From: Nesterenkonia pannonica
Lineage (GTDB): Bacteria; Actinomycetota; Actinomycetes; Actinomycetales; Micrococcaceae
Length of the DNA stretch: 64,000 nucleotides
Reading direction: 5' to 3'
Assembly (NCBI RefSeq): GCF_019575955.1
Contig: NZ_CP080575.1
Span: forward strand, 1,674,001-1,738,000
The notes below the pieces were generated by a model. The model had not been told where the DNA came from. It saw only the letters and a program-made list of their open reading frames with translations, and searched no databases. The translations under genes and the position numbers were made by a program. Positions 9,941 through 21,371 of this stretch are shown piece after piece; within the stretch, counting starts at the first letter, position 1; the number at the start of each line of letters is the position of its first letter.

Positions 9941-10012
9941 CGCCCCGGGAGGGATTCGAACCCCGACCAGCGGATTAGAAGGCCGCTGCTCTATCCCCTG
10001 AGCTACCGGGGC
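9941..10012 (-). tRNA. tRNA-Arg (anticodon TCT)
   Basis: Cloverleaf read on the minus strand: acceptor GCCCCGG/CCGGGGC, D arm GCTC...GAGC, anticodon loop CTTCTAA with TCT, and T loop TTCGAAT. It decodes AGA. The T stem shows only four G where five are needed to pair with CCCTC, so one base of a G run is probably missing from the assembly (72 instead of 73 nt). Confidence 0.93.
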
Positions 10013-10206
10013 AATGACCTGACCAGTCTACTCGAGCTCTGTTTTGCACGCCGCATCGAATTGTAAGCCGACTCCCAAGCGCGTCCACGGGCGGTCACGA
10101 TCCGGCCGCGCCTCTCCAACGACGCGGCAAAATTCGACAGACGACGCTCACAGTCCACCTGTGAATCGTCGCCTGATCACCAGCCGCGTCAGAAGGAGAG
10201 CACGTC

Positions 10207-10645
10207 ATGACGGACACCATCGTCGTTCGGGGCAACGTGGGAGCAAGCCCGCAGTCCCCTCGAGCGAGGGCAGCTTTGCGAGCTTCCGGATCGCCTCGAC
10301 GCACAGCGTTTACAGCGGCGGACAGTGGGAGGAGCGCAACACCACCTGGTACACCGTGAAATGCTGGCAGCGCTTGGCCTCCAATGCCTGCGCGTCGCTC
10401 AGCAAAGGAGACCCCGTCATAGTGGTGGGCCGACCGCAGCTGCGGTCGTGGCAGAGTGACGACGGCAAGAGCGGGCAGGACCTGGAGATCTTCGCGGAGA
10501 GCGTCGGCCACGATCTCTCGCGAGGGACCGCCGCATTCACCCGAACGGGGCATAAGGCTGACGGCGCAGGCAACGACGGGAATGCGGCCGAGCCTGAGAC
10601 TGTGTCGAACTGGGAGGCAGCTGCGGGCGAAGACCCCCGTTCTGA
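10207..10645 (+). CDS. ssb: Single-stranded DNA-binding protein
   Basis: OB-fold SSB. The ATG follows an AAGGAG site and starts MTDTIVVRGNVGASP; then SFASFRIASTHSVY, NTTWYTVKCWQRLASNA, SLSKGDPVIVVGRPQLRSW and GQDLEIFAESVGHDLSRG are the usual SSB strands. A C-rich run at ~10633 has lost one base: restoring it gives EDPPF followed by TGA at 10643-10645, the acidic Pro-Phe tip through which SSB binds partner proteins. Without that repair the frame runs far into ettA on the other strand. A second one-base loss is near 10250. The context is not that of the rpsF-ssb-rpsR operon, so this is a stand-alone ssb. Confidence 0.88.
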
Positions 10646-10741
10646 CACCGCACGCCCCGGCGGGGAGGCACATGTCGTCGGAGGACCGACCCATTGGGCC
10701 GGTCGCAGCCGAGGCCGTGCATCCCCGCCCGGGAGGAGGGG

Positions 10742-12420
<1,679 letters not shown>

Positions 12421-12474
12421 GGGCTCCACCCTAAGCCATACGAACCAGGCGACCGGCCCCTGCGCCGGTGCGGC

Positions 12475-13915
12475 TCAGACGGTCGAGGGTACTTCGCCGG
12501 AGCTGACGACGTGATGTGCTCCAGGACGCGAACGACCTGAGCCGAGTAGCCGAACTCGTTGTCGTACCAGACGTAGAGGATCGCCTGACGACCGTTGGTG
12601 ATGGTGGCGAGGCCGTCGATGACGCCTGCAGCTCGGGAGCCGACAAAGTCGGTCGAGACGACTTCTGCGGAGTCGATGTAGTCCACCTGCGAATGGAGCG
12701 GCCCTTCCAGGGACTCCCTCCGCAGGAAGGCATTGAGCGAATCCTTGTCAGCCTCACGGTTGAGCTCGAGGTTCAGGACTGCCATCGACACGTCCGCTGT
12801 GGGCACTCGAATGGCGTTGCCGGAGAGCTTCCCTCGAGAGCAGGCAGGGCCTTGGAGACCGCCTTCGCGGCTCCGGTCTCCGTCAGGACCATGTTCAGCG
12901 CCGCAGAGCGGCCGCGCCTCTCGCCCTTGTGGAAGTTGTCGATGAGGTTCTGGTCGTTCGTGTAGGAGTGGACGGTCTCGACATGGCCATGGTCGATGCC
13001 GTACTTGTCGTGCATCAGCTTGATGATCGGCGTGATCGCGTTGGTGGTGCAGCTCGCCGCCGAGATCAGCGTGTCGGAATCAGCGACATCAGTGTGGTTG
13101 ACGCCGTAGACGATGTTCTTGATGTCGCCCTTGCCGGGTGCGGTGAGGAGGACCCGCTCCGCGCCCGGGGAGCTCAGATGCCTCCTCAGACCCTCCTCAT
13201 CACGCCACATCCCCGTGTTGTCCACGACGACGGCGTTTCGGATCCCGTATGCGGTGTAGTCGACGTCCTCGGGCTGGTTCGCGTAGATGACCTGGATGTA
13301 TGTGCCGTTTGCGATGATCGCGCTGTTCTTCTCGTCCACACGAATGGAGTAAGCGAAGGGCCCGTGCACGGAATCGCGTCGCAGCAGGGAGGCTCGCTTC
13401 GCGAGATCGTCGCCTTTGCCCTGACGGACGACGACGGCACGCAGGCGAAGCCCGGACGCGGACGAGGCGTGGCTGATCATGATGCGGGCGAGGAGTCGGC
13501 CGATGCGCCCGAACCCGTAGAGAACCACATCTGTCGGCTCGGGGTCCCCTCCCGCGTCGCCCGACGACGTCGGCCAGCTCCGCGCGCAGGAACGTCTCGA
13601 GCTCCGTGGCGCCCGACCTTTGAATGCGTTGTTCAGCCGCGCCAGGTCGACACTGGCTGAGCCTAAGTCGAGACGGGAGAGGGCCTGGACGAGCGGAAGC
13701 GTCTCTGAGATGGGAAGCTCCTGCTCGTCCACCTGACGAGCGAAGCGGTGCGCCTTGAGGATGTCGATGGCTGACTGGTTGACCAGCTGCCGCCCGTAGA
13801 TTCCGGTGACGACGTTGTTCTCCCGGTAGAGCTGACCGATGAGGGGAATCATCGCCTCTGCCTGAGCCTCTCGCTCATTCCAGGAATCAAGGTGCTCGGT
13901 GATGGATGCTGACAA
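12475..13915 (-). CDS. gap: Glyceraldehyde-3-phosphate dehydrogenase, long (GapB-like) form
   Basis: NAD(P)-dependent GAPDH with the ~130-residue N-terminal extension (MIPLIGQLYRENNVVTGIYG, LVNQSAIDILKAHRFAR) seen in corynebacterial GapB-type enzymes, giving ~480 aa. The Rossmann start DVVLYGFGRIGRLLAR and catalytic SAASCTTNAITPI with the active Cys are clear, followed by HGHVETVHSYTNDQNLIDN and the C-terminal VWYDNEFGYSAQVVRVLEH. A TTG start is chosen because GGAG lies just upstream and no ATG fits. Breaks near 13570, 12830 and 12500; the end at 12475 needs the last repaired. A gluconeogenic or NADP-linked role is inferred from the form. Confidence 0.92.
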
Positions 13916-14040
13916 TGCAGTTCTCCGTTTCTAGACGCCGTTGTCTATGCCGCGAAGCAGTCTACGGGAACGGCGACGCCGCGGCGGCTAGGTGTGATGC
14001 CGGTCGCACCAGTGTGTTTTCGGCGCAGAAACGGAGGGGC

Positions 14041-14403
14041 AGGCCGACCGATAAGCCGGGTTCTGTCTCGGACCATCATCTATCTGGGCACCACGTTGCC
14101 GCGGGCCTCAAGCGGCCAACCCGGATGCTCGGGCGGGCAGCCCTCAAGCACATCCTGTTCGGCCTTGCTCCGGATGGGGTTTGCCGAGCCGATCCAGTCG
14201 CCTGGATCGCTGGTGGTCTCTTACACCACCGTTTCACCCTGACCAGCACGCAGCTGGCGGTCTGTTCTCTGTGGCACTGGCCTGCGGGTCTCCCCGAGTG
14301 GGCGTTACCCACCATCCTGCCCTGCGGAGCCCGGACTTTCCTCGACAACCCTCGGACGCTCGGAGAGCGCCCTGGGTGCCGCGATGATCTGGCCGACCTG
14401 CCC
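14041..14403 (-). ncRNA. rnpB: RNase P RNA (bacterial type A)
   Basis: On the minus strand the conserved core is readable: GAGGAAAGTCCGGGCTCC near the 5' end, GCAGGGCAGGATGG, GGTAACGCCC, then AGGGTGAAACGGTG and GTAAGAGACCACCAGC in the middle, and the 3' pairing segment CCCAGATAGATGATGG with GACAGAACCCGGCTTAT. This is the catalytic RNA that matures tRNA 5' ends. No protein-coding frame is needed for this stretch. Ends are approximate by about 15 nt. Confidence 0.95.
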
Positions 14404-14432
14404 CGATCTATTCTACGTCCTGCCGGGCAGGC

Positions 14433-15422
14433 TCAGCTCCGCGGCAGCGGGGCGTGGGAGGAGATGAGGTTCTGCTCGAGCAGCTCCTCCCAGAAGTCAC
14501 CTGGTATCTGTGCACGCGAGGCCGCTATGTCCTCAGCGATCCTCGACAGTAAGCTGGACCCGGGGATCACGGCCGCCACTGCCGGGTGCGCCGAGGAGAA
14601 CTGGATCGCGGCATCCTTCAGGCTGACACCGTGGTTCTCGGCGACAGCGGTCAGCTTCGTCACACGCTCCTTGACCTCGTCCGGAATGGGTCCGTAGTCG
14701 TAGTTGTCTCCGCCCAGCAGCGCACCGGAGTTGAAGGGCCCGCCGACGATCAGCTTCGCGCCTGCCTCCTCCGCCTGAGGGAGCATGCGCTCAAGGGCCC
14801 TCTCGTGCTTGAGCAGCGTGTACTGGGTGGCAGAAAGACTCATGCTCGGCGGGGTCTCCTGGAGCGAGAGCGCAAGCTCAATGGGCTCGGTGGTGTTGAC
14901 GCCCAGACCCCATCCGGAGATGACGCCTTCCTTCTGCATCTGCGCGAGGACCCGGAAGGCGCCGGTGCGCGCCTGCTCGAAGAGCCCGATCCAGTCATCG
15001 CCGTGGAAATCGGGTGATGTGTCGTGCACGAAGACAAAGTCGAGACGATCAGTGTTCAGACGCCTGAGGCTGTCCTCGATGGACCGCTTGGTGGCGTCTG
15101 CGCTGTAGTCGGTGACGATCCTGTTCTGGTGCCCGTCCTCGAACAGCCCAGACTTCTCCTCGGTCTCATCCAGGACGACTCGTCCAACCTTCGTGCCCAG
15201 GAGGAACTCGTCGCGGCTCTTTCCGGAGAGAGCCTCTCCCAGGCGCTCCTCCGCCAGCCCCGCACCATAGAAGGGTGCCGTGTCGAAGTACCTGATCCCC
15301 TCGTCCCAGGCGGCCTGCACCGTAGCCTGCGCCTCGTCGTCCGGGATGGAGCGGAACATGTTCCCCAGGGGAGCAGTTCCGAATCCGATCTTGTCCTTCA
15401 TGAGTTCGTTCAGATCTGCCAT
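14433..15422 (-). CDS. Aldo/keto reductase
   Basis: NAD(P)H-dependent (beta/alpha)8 oxidoreductase, ~329 aa and unbroken. The start MADLNELMKDKIGFGTAPLG has a GAAGGA site. Catalytic residues fit the family: Asp47 and Tyr52 in RYFDTAPFYGAG, Lys78 in LLGTKVGR and the His in FVFVHDTSPD; the C-terminal cofactor region is VAAVIPGSSLL. The pattern resembles the D-threo-aldose dehydrogenase/pyridoxal dehydrogenase subgroup. It lies just downstream of rnpB and diverges from yaaA. The true substrate cannot be told from sequence. Confidence 0.9.
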   Translation of the reverse strand: MADLNELMKDKIGFGTAPLGNMFRSIPDDEAQATVQAAWDEGIRYFDTAPFYGAGLAEERLGEALSGKSRDEFLLGTKVGRVVLDETEEKSGLFEDGHQNRIVTDYSADATKRSIEDSLRRLNTDRLDFVFVHDTSPDFHGDDWIGLFEQARTGAFRVLAQMQKEGVISGWGLGVNTTEPIELALSLQETPPSMSLSATQYTLLKHERALERMLPQAEEAGAKLIVGGPFNSGALLGGDNYDYGPIPDEVKERVTKLTAVAENHGVSLKDAAIQFSSAHPAVAAVIPGSSLLSRIAEDIAASRAQIPGDFWEELLEQNLISSHAPLPRS

Positions 15423-15539
15423 TGCGGTGGTGTCCTTCTCTCGTCTCGGGGAGGGACGCCGGACGTTTCCGACGATCCGCAGTGACCCTCCCAACGAGGC
15501 GATGCCATGTGTTGTTCCCGCCCTTGCTAGCCTTCTTCG

Positions 15540-16307
15540 GTGCTGATCTTCCTGCCGCCCAGCGAGGGCAAACACCGCGGCCGACAACGTCGACGAACCT
15601 CTGGACCTGCGGTCGCTCACCATGCCGGAGCTCGCCGATGAGCGCAGACAGGTGGTGGATGCTCTGATCGAGGCCAGCGGCCGCGAGGACGCGCAGAGCG
15701 TCCTCAAGGTCGGCAGCAGGGTCCTGGGCGAAGTCGAGGCCAATCAGCACATCTGGCGGGCTGCGGCTGGGCCTGCACATGATGTCTACACCGGTGTGCT
15801 GTTCGACGCCCTCGAAGCCAGAACGCTGACACCCCGCAGCTGAAGCGGGCGACGGAGCAGGTCCTGATCTTCTCCGGCCCATTCGGGGCCACATCGTTCA
15901 CCGACCGCATCCCGATGTTCCGCTGCTCCATGGACGTGAAGCTGGACCCGCTGGGAAAGCTGGGCAGCTGGTGGAAGAAGCGGCTCGCGGAGCCCCTGTC
16001 TGCTCGAGTGGGCGACCAGCTGGTCATTGACTGCCGCTCATCCTCGTACGCACAGGCATTCACGTCCGCTCCGGAGCAGACCTTGGTGGTCAACAGCTTC
16101 ACCGAACGCGACGGGGAGCGGAAAGTCGTCACTCACTTCGCCAAGCACGCACGGGGTCAGCTCACCGGGATGCTGCTTCGGGCCGAGCCGCAGCCCCAGA
16201 CGATCGCTGACGTGGTCAGCGTGGCCTCTGAGCAGTGGGAGGTCGAGGTGCGGCCTGCCGAGGGCAGAACGCCTCATCAGCTGAACCTCATCACCGCCGA
16301 GGACTGA
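15540..16307 (+). CDS. yaaA: YaaA/UPF0246 family peroxide stress protein
   Basis: The GTG start opens with LIFLPPSEGKHRP, the family hallmark, followed by QVLIFSGPFGATSFTDRIP, MDVKLDPLGKLGSWWKK, VIDCRSSSYAQAF and KVVTHFAKHARGQLTGMLL. Length ~255 aa fits. In E. coli YaaA lowers free iron during peroxide stress and binds DNA; the biochemical activity in actinobacteria is unknown. One-base breaks at ~15565 and ~15830 split it. It is convergent with rnhA, whose stop abuts this one. Confidence 0.88.
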
Positions 16308-16761
16308 TCAGAAGGGCCTTACGGAGCTCGTCGACGGATTCCACTCGGCGCCCGCAGCCGATGCGTCCATCGCCTCGTTGCTGAGCGTGTCAGCGGCAGC
16401 GTTCTTGGCCCGGGGATCCACGTGTAGGTGACCTGCATGGGAGGCAGAATGGTCGCAGCCTCGGCGGCGAGACGCTTCATATCCTCGTGCTTGATCTTCC
16501 ACCGCCCGGACATCTGCTCCACCACCAGCTTGGAGTCCAGGCGCGCCTCCACGCGGGCGGACGCGTCGATGTCACGGACGAGCTTGAGCCCCTCGATGAG
16601 ACCGGTGTACTCCGCCACATTGTTGGACGCCTTACCCAGCGGAACTGCAACAGAGGCGAGGATCTGCCCGTCCTGGTCCCGCACCAAGGCTCCGGCTCCG
16701 GCGATTCCCGGATTTCCGCGGCTTCCCCGTCGGCTTCTACTATCAGATCGCGCACGTGCAT
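16308..16761 (-). CDS. RNase HI-type ribonuclease
   Basis: RNase H fold that cleaves RNA in RNA-DNA hybrids. The start MHVRDLIVEADGEA carries the first catalytic Asp, NPGIAGAGALVRD follows, then NNVAEYTGLIEGLKLV with the catalytic Glu, EARLDSKLVVEQMSGRW with the third acidic residue, and a C-terminal WIPRAKNAAADTLSNEAMD. Length ~150 aa, so it lacks the phosphatase domain present in some actinobacterial RNase H fusions. It is 60 bp downstream of nif3 on the same strand, probably co-transcribed. One-base breaks at ~16720 and ~16410. Confidence 0.85.
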
Positions 16762-16819
16762 CCCTCACCTCGTAAACAGCTGGGCCGGTCAGCAGCCCGC
16801 TGTTCTGTGCCCCGAAATA

Positions 16820-17657
16820 CTACCCGGGGTGAGAACGAAGTCCCAAGGATCGGTGTTGATGCCGGAGACCGCCACCTCCACCTCATACCCACGTTCGGAG
16901 AGTACTCGATCCAGCGCCTGCGCTGCCGCAGGCAGCCAGAGCCACTCCGAGGCGAAATGGGAGACGTCGATCAGGTAGGGACGGCCGCCGCGGGCCTCTC
17001 GCGGGCCTCAGATGCTGGATGGTGGCGCAGATCCCTGTGATGTAGACGTCAGCGCGGCGTCGTGCGCCGCCGTGATCAGCGAGTCGCCCGCGCCTCCGCA
17101 GAGGGCTATGCGCTGGACAAAGGCATCCTGGTCACCGGCAACCCGCACTCCTCCCGCCACCGACGGGAGGGCGCCGAAGACCCTGGAGGCGAACTCGCCC
17201 AGAGGCATCCCCGGCTCCAGGCTGCCGATCCTGCCCAGACCCTCTTCCGTGAGACCCTCCTCGGCGGGCTTCAGCGGCTCCTGGTCGCGCAGGCCGAGTA
17301 TCTCCGCGAGCACGTCGTTCACGCCCCCACTGCAGAGTCACCGTTGGTGTGGGCGGTGAGAAGCGCGCATCCTGACTCGATCAGCCTGTGCACCACGGCA
17401 CCCTTGGGATCACTGGCGTCGACGCTCGTCACTCCGCGCAGAAGCAGCGGGTGGTGGGTGATCAGCAGCCCCGCCCCAGCGTCGCAGGCCTCGTCCACGA
17501 CGGCGGAGACCGGGTCCACGGCGAAATGGATCTTGGCCACCGGGGCATCGCGTCTGCTAGCCACCAGCCCCACGGCATCCCAGGATTCGGCGAGGGAATG
17601 GGGCCACAGCTCCTCGGCGGCATCGATGACCTCCTGGAGGGCGGGAGTCTTAGGCAT
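16820..17657 (-). CDS. Nif3-like dinuclear metal centre hexameric protein
   Basis: Nif3/YbgI family, ~280 aa. N-terminal part LWPHSLAESWDAVGL, KIHFAVDP and GLLITHHPLLLRGV provide metal-ligand histidines; C-terminal part has RIALCGGAGDSLITAAHDA, DVYITG and a final WDFVLTPG before TAG at 16820. The family folds as a toroid hexamer with two metals per subunit; it is often annotated as GTP cyclohydrolase 1 type 2, but its in vivo role is unsettled. Breaks near 17320, 17050 and 16950. It heads an apparent two-gene unit with rnhA and diverges from msrA. Confidence 0.87.
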
Positions 17658-17708
17658 GCGCCCAACTTAGCCCGGAATTTGTAGCTTACGCCAAAGGTTG
17701 CCTGAACT

Positions 17709-18269
17709 ATGACTGAGAGCAAGTCCCACGCAGACCGCACCCGGACCGTAGTGCTGGGGTCGGGGTGCTTCTGGTGCCTCGATTCCCTGGCCCGCCGTCT
17801 GAGGGGTGTTCACAGGGTGCGCAGCGTCTACACCGGCGGGACCGGCCCGGCAGCCTATGAGGCTGTCAGCGCGGGCTGGACCGGACACGCCGAGGCGGTG
17901 GAGATCACCTTCGACCCTGAGGCGCTTCCGCCCGAGGTCCTCTACGAGGTCTTCTTCTCAACCCACGATCCCACCTCGCTGAACCGTCAGGAGGGACGTC
18001 GGCCCCAGTACCGATCCGTGATGTTCTACACCGATGAGGCTGAGCGTCAGGAGTTCGAGCATGCGGCCCGGTCAGCTCAGTCCAGCTACACCCAGCCGAT
18101 CGTCACCTCCTTGGAGCCGTTGGGAACGGTCTATGAGGCCGAGCCCGAGCACCAGGACTTCTACACGCGCCGCCCGGCGCTCGGCTACTGCCAGTTCGTG
18201 ATCGACCCCAAGATCGCCCACCTCCGCCGACGCTGGCCCCAATGGCTGGCCGAAGAAACCCCTGCATGA
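17709..18269 (+). CDS. msrA: Peptide-methionine (S)-S-oxide reductase MsrA
   Basis: Unbroken 186-residue frame. The catalytic motif GSGCFWCLDSLAR near the N-terminus, VYTGGTGPAAYEAVS, HAEAVEITFDP, VLYEVFFSTHDPTSLNRQ and PQYRSVMFY are all standard MsrA. It repairs oxidised methionine using thioredoxin. It precedes cysK by 13 bp on the same strand, so repair and cysteine synthesis genes may share a transcript. The partner msrB lies separately at 26530. Confidence 0.96.
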   Translation: MTESKSHADRTRTVVLGSGCFWCLDSLARRLRGVHRVRSVYTGGTGPAAYEAVSAGWTGHAEAVEITFDPEALPPEVLYEVFFSTHDPTSLNRQEGRRPQYRSVMFYTDEAERQEFEHAARSAQSSYTQPIVTSLEPLGTVYEAEPEHQDFYTRRPALGYCQFVIDPKIAHLRRRWPQWLAEETPA

Positions 18270-18282
18270 AAGGCTATGAAGC

Positions 18283-19206
18283 ATGCTGAACAACATCACC
18301 GAAGCCATCGGAAACACTCCCTGGTCCGACTGAACCGACTCGACGCTGACCTTCCGGGCAACGTAGCCCTGAAGGCCGAGTTCTACTCGCCGGCCTCCTC
18401 CGTCAAGGATCGCATCGGCAAGGCCATCATCGACGCCGCCGAGGAGTCGGGCGACCTCCGTGCGGGAGGCACCATCGTCGAAGGCACGTCGGGCAACACC
18501 GGCATCGCCCTGGCCATGATGGGCGCCGCACGGGGATACCGCGTGGTGCTGACGATGCCCGAGACCATGTCGACGGAGAGGCGGGTCATGCTGCGCGCCT
18601 ATGGGGCTGAGATAGTTCTGACGCCGGGCGCTGAAGGCATGCGAGGAGCCGTCGAGCGCGCGAAGCAGATCGTGGCGGAGACCGAGAACGCCATATGGGC
18701 CAGGCAGTTCGCGAACCAGGCGAATCCCAAGGCGCACTATGAGACGACGGGCGAGGAGATCTGGCGCGACTCCGACGGCAAGGTCGATGTGTTCGTCACG
18801 GGCATAGGCACCGGCGGCACCATCACCGGCGCCGGACGCAGACTTCGCGAGTACAACCCCGACCTGCACATCGTCGCCGTCGAGCCCGAAGACTCCCCAT
18901 CCTCTCCGGAGAAACCCCGGCCCCCACAAGATCCAGGGCATCGGCCCGAACTTTGTTCCCGACATCCTGGACCGCGAGATCTACAACGAGGTGATGCAGG
19001 CCAACCTCGAGCGGTCGATCGCCGCAGCTCGCGACCTCGGCACGAAGGAGGGCATTCTGGGCGGCATCTCGACCGGGGCGAATGTGGCGGCGGCCCTCGA
19101 GGTCGCAGCCCGCCCAGAGATGCAGGACAAGCTCATCGTGAGCTTCGCATGCGACTTCGGCGAACGCTACATCTCCACCATGCTCTACGAAGACATCAGG
19201 GGCTGA
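18283..19206 (+). CDS. cysK: Cysteine synthase A (O-acetylserine sulfhydrylase)
   Basis: PLP enzyme making cysteine from O-acetylserine and sulfide. The start MLNNITEAIGNTP and PASSVKDRIG hold the PLP lysine; EGTSGNTGIALAMM binds the substrate; TGIGTGGTITGAGR binds the PLP phosphate; KIQGIGPNFVPDILD and GISTGANVAAALE follow. Breaks near 18318 (TPLVRL) and 18900 each need one base. cysE follows after 2 bp, and the two products form the cysteine synthase complex in many bacteria. Confidence 0.94.
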
Positions 19207-19208
19207 CC

Positions 19209-19795
19209 ATGGGCCTCCTGTCACGGATTCGAGAAGACATCAGCCACGCACGCTCCCATGATCCGCTGCGCGAAGCAACGCCGAGATCGTTCTCGCGTAC
19301 TCCGGCCTCCACGCTGTGTGGGCCCACCGCGTGGCGAACAGGATGTGGAAGGTCGAACGGCTCAAGACCCCCGCCAGAGTCGTGTCACAGGTGGCACGAG
19401 GTCTGACTGGAATAGAGATCCATCCGGGTGCCACGATCGGACGTCGCTTCTTCATCGACCACGGTATGGGCGTCGTCATCGGAGAGACGGCCGAGATCGG
19501 CGACGACTGCATGCTGTATCAGGGAGTGACCCTCGGGGCACGTCGCTGGAGCAGACGAAGCGACACCCTACCCTCGGCCACGGCGTCACCGTCGGCAGCC
19601 GGCGCCAAAGTGCTCGGACCGGTCGAGATCGGTGAGGAGTCCGCCGTCGGGGCCAACGCCGTGGTGGTGAAGTCTGCCCCGGCGCATTCAGTGCTCGTCG
19701 GCGTCCCCGCCAAGGATCGAAAGCGGAGCGAAGAGGAGCACCAGCCGCTGGTCGACCCGGCCAACTATGCCTTGGACCCGGCCCTCTTCATCTGA
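19209..19795 (+). CDS. cysE: Serine O-acetyltransferase
   Basis: Left-handed beta-helix acetyltransferase that makes O-acetylserine for CysK. After MGLLSRIREDISHA the hexapeptide repeats are readable: GIEIHPGATIGRRFFIDHGMGVVIGET (read in two pieces), AEIGDDCMLYQGVTLGG, KRHPTLGHGVTVGAGAKVLG, VGANAVVVKSAPAHS. The His in IDHGMG is the catalytic one. Short actinobacterial form (~195 aa). Breaks near 19283, 19545 and 19600. It closes the cysK-cysE unit and is followed by a strong terminator. Confidence 0.93.
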
Positions 19796-19814
19796 GGCGT
19801 CAGCGCGGTCAGCG

Positions 19815-19855
19815 AACGTCAGGAGGCCCGGCCGAAGGCCGGGCCTCCTGACGTT
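19815..19855. terminator. Bidirectional intrinsic terminator (cysE / gnd)
   Basis: A perfect 19-bp inverted repeat with a GAA loop lies between the convergent cysE and gnd genes. The stem is very GC-rich (core GGAGGCCCGGCC). It probably stops transcription from both sides. Confidence 0.88.
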
Positions 19856-19863
19856 GGGCGAGC

Positions 19864-21324
19864 TCAGGCCTCAGTCTCTGAGCGATCCTGGCTCCACCGG
19901 GTGTGGAACGTTCCAGGCTTGTCGATGCGCTGATAGGTGTGCGCACCGAAGTAGTCCCGCAGGCCCTGAGTCAGGGCGGTAAGCAGCCGCTCCGCGCGCA
20001 GGCTGTCGTAGTACGCCAGCGCAGAGGAGAAGACGGGCGCAGGCACGCCGTAGGTGGCTGCGGCTGCGACGACGCGGCGCCACGCGGGCAGGCATTCTGC
20101 GATCGCTTCGGAGAACTCAGGAGCCAGCAGCAGGTTGACCGGCTGGTTCCCGGACGGGGCATCGTAGGCCCGCATGATGGTGTCCAGAAGGTCCGCCCGA
20201 ATGATGCAGTAAGCCCGCCACAGAGATGCGATGGTCCGCATGTCCAGGTCCCAGCCGTACTCCTTGCCCGCAGCCGAGAGCATGTCGAAGCCCTGGGCGT
20301 AGGAGACGAGCTTCGAGGCATAGAGCGCTTTGCGGATATCCTCGACGAACTCCTGGCGGGCGTCGCCGGAGCCGTAGAGATCCTCAGCCGAGACGGCACC
20401 GGTGATCCCTGCGCCGAAGACCTCCGAGGTCACCGCACGAACGTCGCGCTGCGATGAGATGGAGCGGGCGAAGACGGACTCGGCGATCGTCGTGACCGGT
20501 GAGCCGACTTCGAGGCCGGAGATCGCTGTCCAGCGTCCCGTCCCCTTCTGTCCTGCCGAGTCGACGACCACGTCAACGAGTGGACGCCCTGTGAGCTCAT
20601 CCTCCTGCTCCAGCACCTCGGCGGTGATCTCAATGAGGTAGGAGGCGAGATCCGTCGTGTTCCACTCCCGGAAGACGCCGGCCTGCTCGGCGGGCTCCAT
20701 TCCCGCCAGAGCACGCATCAGGTCGTATGACTCGCCGATGACCTGCATGTCGGCGTACTCGATCCCGTTGTGGACCATCTTGACGTAGTGCCCCGCGCCG
20801 TCTGTTCCGACCCACGCGCAGCACGCCTCACCGTGATAATCAGCAGCGATGCTCTCGAGCATCGGGCCCAGGGACTCGTACGACTCCTTGGATCCGCCGG
20901 GCATGATGGAAGGCCCCAGCAGAGCCCCCTCCTCACCCCCTGAGACGCCTATGCCCACAAAGTGCAGGCCCCTCTCGCGCAGCGCCGCCTCGCGACGGCG
21001 GGTCTCCTCGTAGAAGGAGTTTCCGGCGTCGATGACGATGTCATCCTTGTCCAGCAGCGGGATCAGGTCGTCGATCACGGCGTCGACGGGAGCCCCGGCC
21101 TTCACCATGATCAGCACCCGGCGCGGCCGCTCGAGCGATTCCACGAGCTCCTGGAGAGTCTCAGTCCGAACGAAGTCGCCTTCTCCTCCGTAGCTGTTGA
21201 TGAGCGTGTCGGTCCGAGCTGCGGAGCGGTTGTGCAGAGCGACCGTGTATCCGTTGCGAGCAAAGTTGCGTGCCAGATTGGCACCCATGACGGCAAGGCC
21301 GGTCACGCCGATGTCAGCACCCAA
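19864..21324 (-). CDS. gnd: 6-phosphogluconate dehydrogenase, decarboxylating
   Basis: Oxidative pentose phosphate pathway enzyme (6-phosphogluconate + NADP+ to ribulose 5-phosphate, CO2, NADPH). The TTG start is set by an AGGAGG box 4 bp upstream. Visible: GVTGLAVMGANLARN, IVIDAGNSFYEET, GIGVSGGEEGALLGPSIMPG, VGTDGAGHYVKMVHNGIEY with catalytic Lys, and DSAGQKGTGRW. Length ~486 aa, single frame. At 20209-20214 GTAAGC yields RAYCIIRA where the family has R-x-Gly-C; reading GCCGGC restores Ala-Gly. Confidence 0.96.
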   Translation of the reverse strand: MGADIGVTGLAVMGANLARNFARNGYTVALHNRSAARTDTLINSYGGEGDFVRTETLQELVESLERPRRVLIMVKAGAPVDAVIDDLIPLLDKDDIVIDAGNSFYEETRRREAALRERGLHFVGIGVSGGEEGALLGPSIMPGGSKESYESLGPMLESIAADYHGEACCAWVGTDGAGHYVKMVHNGIEYADMQVIGESYDLMRALAGMEPAEQAGVFREWNTTDLASYLIEITAEVLEQEDELTGRPLVDVVVDSAGQKGTGRWTAISGLEVGSPVTTIAESVFARSISSQRDVRAVTSEVFGAGITGAVSAEDLYGSGDARQEFVEDIRKALYASKLVSYAQGFDMLSAAGKEYGWDLDMRTIASLWRAYCIIRADLLDTIMRAYDAPSGNQPVNLLLAPEFSEAIAECLPAWRRVVAAAATYGVPAPVFSSALAYYDSLRAERLLTALTQGLRDYFGAHTYQRIDKPGTFHTRWSQDRSETEA

Positions 21325-21371
21325 TGTGCCTCCTAGGTCGATGATTCGTTCTTCGAAGCATCCTATCTTTA

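Noticed and set aside
14041..14403. Protein-coding frames within the rnpB region
   Set aside because: Conserved RNase P RNA segments account for the whole stretch.
15521..16302. Long antisense frames opposite yaaA and elsewhere
   Set aside because: They mirror the codon bias of the true gene, have no motifs and are shadows typical of GC-rich DNA.
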